Under the pieces are notes generated by a model, which saw only the letters and a program-made list of their open reading frames with translations, made no database searches and was not told the origin of the DNA. From assembly GCF_003668875.1 (NCBI RefSeq), contig NZ_RAWM01000064.1:1-47508 (forward strand): a stretch of 47,508 nucleotides of DNA, given 5' to 3'. Made by a program: the position numbers and the translations under genes. Of the stretch, positions 45,560 to 47,508 are shown one piece after another. Position 1 is the first letter of the stretch. Every line of letters starts with the position of its first letter. Source of the stretch: Corallococcus interemptor (GTDB taxonomy: Bacteria > Myxococcota > Myxococcia > Myxococcales > Myxococcaceae).

Positions 45560-45703
45560 GGCGTTGGACTCCAGCGGGGAGCAGGGGTGAAGGGGCTCCC
45601 AGGCCGCGAAGTCTAGAGGCGCTCCTCGTCCAGCACGAAACATCCCGGCCACGGTCCGGTGATGACCGTGCGCGTCACGCGCTCAATCCCTCTCATGGTG
45701 AAG

Positions 45704-45738
45704 AAAAAAGGGCCGGCCCCATGCCCTGGGACCGGCCC
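45704..45738 (-). terminator. Intrinsic terminator of recA
   Basis: On the minus strand, GGGCCGGTCCC and GGGGCCGGCCC (45728-45738 and 45710-45720) pair over 11 bases with one wobble around a 7-base loop. TTTTTT (45704-45709) follows. It sits about 80 bases past the recA stop and before the PhoD gene. Confidence 0.92.
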
Positions 45739-45815
45739 CTTCTCTCGGCTTCAGCCGCCGCGCCGCTCCCCCCGGAGGTGCGCGGCGGTGCGTTCCGCCA
45801 GAGACGCTCTTGCGG

Positions 45816-46904
45816 CTACTTCACGGCCTTCACGCGGGGGCGCTTCTCGCCTTCCGCGGGCTCGGCCGCTTCCGCCGCGGGGGCAGCCGCCGCACCGGCC
45901 GTCTTGCCGATGCCGTACTTCTCCAGCACCAGGCTTTCGACCTCCTTGTAGGTCTCCGGGTGCTCGCGCAGGTACTCCTTCGCGTTCTCCCGGCCCTGGC
46001 CGATGCGCTCTCCCTTGAAGGAGAACCAGCTGCCGCTCTTCTCGATGATGTTCTCGTTGGAGGCCAGGTCGATGAGGTCGCCCTCCTTCGAGATGCCCGC
46101 GCCGTACATGATGTCGAACTCCACCTCCTTGAAGGGAGGCGCGACCTTGTTCTTCACGACCTTCACGCGGGTGCGGCTGCCCACCACGTTCTCGCCGTTC
46201 TTGATGGCGCCCACGCGGCGGATGTCCATGCGCTGCGACGCGTAGAACTTCAGCGCGTTGCCGCCCGTGGTGGTCTCCGGGTTGCCGAACATCACGCCAA
46301 TCTTCATGCGGATCTGGTTGATGAAGATGACGCACGTCTGGCTCTTGGAGATGGTGCCCGTGAGCTTGCGCAGCGCCTGGCTCATGAGGCGGGCCTGCAC
46401 GCCCATGTGCGCGTCGCCCATCTCGCCCTCGAGTTCCGCCTTCGGCACGAGCGCGGCCACCGAGTCCACCACCAGCACGTCGATGGCGCCGGAGCGCACC
46501 AGCATCTCCGCGATTTCGAGGCCCTGCTCACCGGTGTCCGGCTGGGACAGGAGCAGGTCGTCGGTGCGCACGCCCAGCTTGCGCGCGTAGCCCACGTCCA
46601 TCGCGTGCTCCGCGTCGATGTAGCCGCACACGCCGCCCTTCTTCTGCGCCTCCGCGACGATGTGGAGGCACAGCGTCGTCTTACCGGAGGACTCCGGCCC
46701 GAAGATTTCGATGATGCGTCCGCGCGGCACGCCGCCCACGCCCAGGGCGATGTCGAGCGAAGTGGACCCCGTCGAAATGGCCTGGACGTCCTTCATCATG
46801 GGCTCGTCGTTGCCGAGCCGCATGATGGACCCCTTGCCGAACTGACGCTCCACCGCCGCCAGCGCCAGCTCGATCGCCTTTTCCTTCTCCTGATTCACGG
46901 CCAT
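45816..46904 (-). CDS. recA: Recombinase RecA
   Basis: This encodes 362 residues. RecA forms the ATP-dependent strand-exchange filament and stimulates LexA cleavage in the SOS response. Walker A GPESSGKT is at 69-76, and the [38 protein letters not shown] and [16 protein letters not shown] segments are typical. The C-terminal tail is Ala/Glu/Pro-rich, then basic (KRPRVKAVK), longer than the E. coli tail. Its length is close to the 358 residues I recall for M. xanthus RecA2, and its promoter holds a LexA-type motif, so I lean to the damage-inducible paralogue. The ATG at 46904 follows GGAG by 9 bases; a longer upstream frame lies over the promoter and is rejected. Confidence 0.98.
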   Translation of the reverse strand: MAVNQEKEKAIELALAAVERQFGKGSIMRLGNDEPMMKDVQAISTGSTSLDIALGVGGVPRGRIIEIFGPESSGKTTLCLHIVAEAQKKGGVCGYIDAEHAMDVGYARKLGVRTDDLLLSQPDTGEQGLEIAEMLVRSGAIDVLVVDSVAALVPKAELEGEMGDAHMGVQARLMSQALRKLTGTISKSQTCVIFINQIRMKIGVMFGNPETTTGGNALKFYASQRMDIRRVGAIKNGENVVGSRTRVKVVKNKVAPPFKEVEFDIMYGAGISKEGDLIDLASNENIIEKSGSWFSFKGERIGQGRENAKEYLREHPETYKEVESLVLEKYGIGKTAGAAAAPAAEAAEPAEGEKRPRVKAVK

Positions 46905-46925
46905 TTCTCGTCGCTCCTTGGAAGA

Positions 46926-46944
46926 GTGGACCACCCCGGTCCAC
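46926..46944. promoter_or_regulatory. Perfect dyad in the recA leader
   Basis: GTGGACC-ACCCC-GGTCCAC is a perfect 7-5-7 inverted repeat about 21 bases before the recA ATG, just downstream of the predicted transcription start. A related imperfect dyad (GGTAGACC..AGTCCACC, 46970-46987) overlaps the -35 side of the promoter, suggesting a second regulator with a GGTGGAC half-site. Confidence 0.55.
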
Positions 46945-46960
46945 CTGAACGCGCTTTTAG
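46944..46960 (-). promoter_or_regulatory. LexA-type SOS box
   Basis: The minus strand reads CTAAAAGCGCGTTCAGG. It matches at all 17 positions the degenerate motif CTRHAMRYBYGTTCAGS that I recall being reported for M. xanthus LexA. It overlaps the predicted -10 element, where a repressor would block RNA polymerase. Confidence 0.7.
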
Positions 46961-46985
46961 TACGCGATGGGTAGACCCTAGTCCA
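46957..46985 (-). promoter_or_regulatory. Predicted sigma-70-type promoter of recA
   Basis: Minus-strand TGGACT (46985-46980) and TACTAA (46962-46957) are spaced by exactly 17 bases, a reasonable -35/-10 pair. Transcription would start near 46950, giving a leader of about 45 bases. The LexA-type box overlaps the -10. Confidence 0.5.
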
Positions 46986-47016
46986 CCCCTCTGACATCCG
47001 TTTCGGGTCCTGGCGG

Positions 47017-47508
47017 TCAGCTCTTGCGCAGGGCAGCCAGGAAGGCGGCCACCAGCCCGCCCAATCCGGCTGCCCAACCCGCCGGAACGTCCGGCACCAG
47101 CACCATCCCCAACCCGATCCCGGACACCACGGTCAGCAGCGCCAGGGCTCCGCGATACAGGGGAGAGCCCACGGAGGCAACCGTCAGCACGGTCAGGGTC
47201 AGCAGGGTCAAGAGCCCCTGCAGGATGAGCAGCCCGCCGGGCGTGACGACGCCGGTGAGTCCCAGGACCACCTGGAGCGCCAGCGCGCCCAGCCCCACCG
47301 CCAGGGCCGGGAAGGGTCCTCCGGGGGGCGGGGTCAGCCGCGCGTCCGGGACGGGGGCGTTCCTGAGGAACTCCAGGTCCTCCGGGCGCACCTCCAGCGC
47401 GTAGGGGAAGCCCAGCGCCAGCAGGGACTCCACCGCCGTGGCCCGGCAGGAGCGCCCGTCCGAGTCCACCAGCCCGTCCAGGTTGCCCCCCTCCAGGAGC
47501 CGCTGGAA
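47017..47508 (-). CDS. Partial membrane protein, C-terminal part only
   Basis: The frame is open from the right edge (codon at 47508-47506) to the stop at 47017, giving 163 residues; the start lies outside the window. The visible N-terminal part is soluble (about 1-65, including [19 protein letters not shown] and [15 protein letters not shown]). It is followed by about four hydrophobic helices (about 70-160, for example [17 protein letters not shown] and [17 protein letters not shown]), ending in LRKS. No family recognised. It lies upstream of recA on the same strand; the gap holds the recA promoter. A GTG at 47469 could start a shorter form, but the frame plausibly continues outward. Confidence 0.7.
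   Translation of the reverse strand, partial: FQRLLEGGNLDGLVDSDGRSCRATAVESLLALGFPYALEVRPEDLEFLRNAPVPDARLTPPPGGPFPALAVGLGALALQVVLGLTGVVTPGGLLILQGLLTLLTLTVLTVASVGSPLYRGALALLTVVSGIGLGMVLVPDVPAGWAAGLGGLVAAFLAALRKS

Overview
The window reads as a chromosomal segment of a myxobacterium, most likely Corallococcus or Myxococcus. The evidence is very high GC with G/C-ending codons, dense gene packing, many secreted or lipoprotein genes, PP2C, HAMP and LysR regulators, and a recA promoter carrying a 17-base match to the LexA motif I recall for Myxococcus xanthus. The genus is inferred. I see no rRNA, tRNA, CRISPR array or insertion sequence.

Left part (1-9.9 kb): a truncated sensor-like membrane protein, a PP2C phosphatase, an acidic disordered protein, a membrane-anchored protein, a secreted hydrolase-like protein, a PLP aminotransferase diverging from a thioredoxin-like protein, a short-chain dehydrogenase and a glycosyltransferase. 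Middle-left (9.9-16.5 kb): a LysR regulator, then a leftward run of a HAMP membrane protein, fmt, an AroQ-like protein without catalytic residues and rsmB, followed by a HEAT-repeat lipoprotein. Middle (16.5-28.2 kb): a FUSC transporter, an M4 metallopeptidase with a strong terminator, an arylsulfatase, an aldo/keto reductase and a two-gene heterodimeric ABC exporter with one degenerate ATP site.

Middle-right (28.3-36.2 kb): a redox cluster (short-chain dehydrogenase, aldo/keto reductase, TetR regulator, divergent FAD monooxygenase), a duplicated spondin-domain lipoprotein, a TerB/LETM1-like protein and an exported UPF0173 hydrolase. From 36.3 to 39.3 kb an HSP90-family ATPase overlaps a helical-repeat partner gene. 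This runs into a lower-GC islet (39.36-41.02 kb) with a probable secreted toxin and DUF6714-type immunity protein, and a second pair of small overlapping genes on the other strand. Right end (41.0-47.5 kb): tex, a Tat-exported PhoD phosphatase, recA with promoter, operator and terminator, and a truncated membrane protein.

The parts most worth a second look are the HSP90/partner operon leading into the islet, the AroQ-like pseudoenzyme with three KTLGR repeats beside fmt and rsmB, the layered recA control region, and the M4 peptidase with no recognisable signal peptide.
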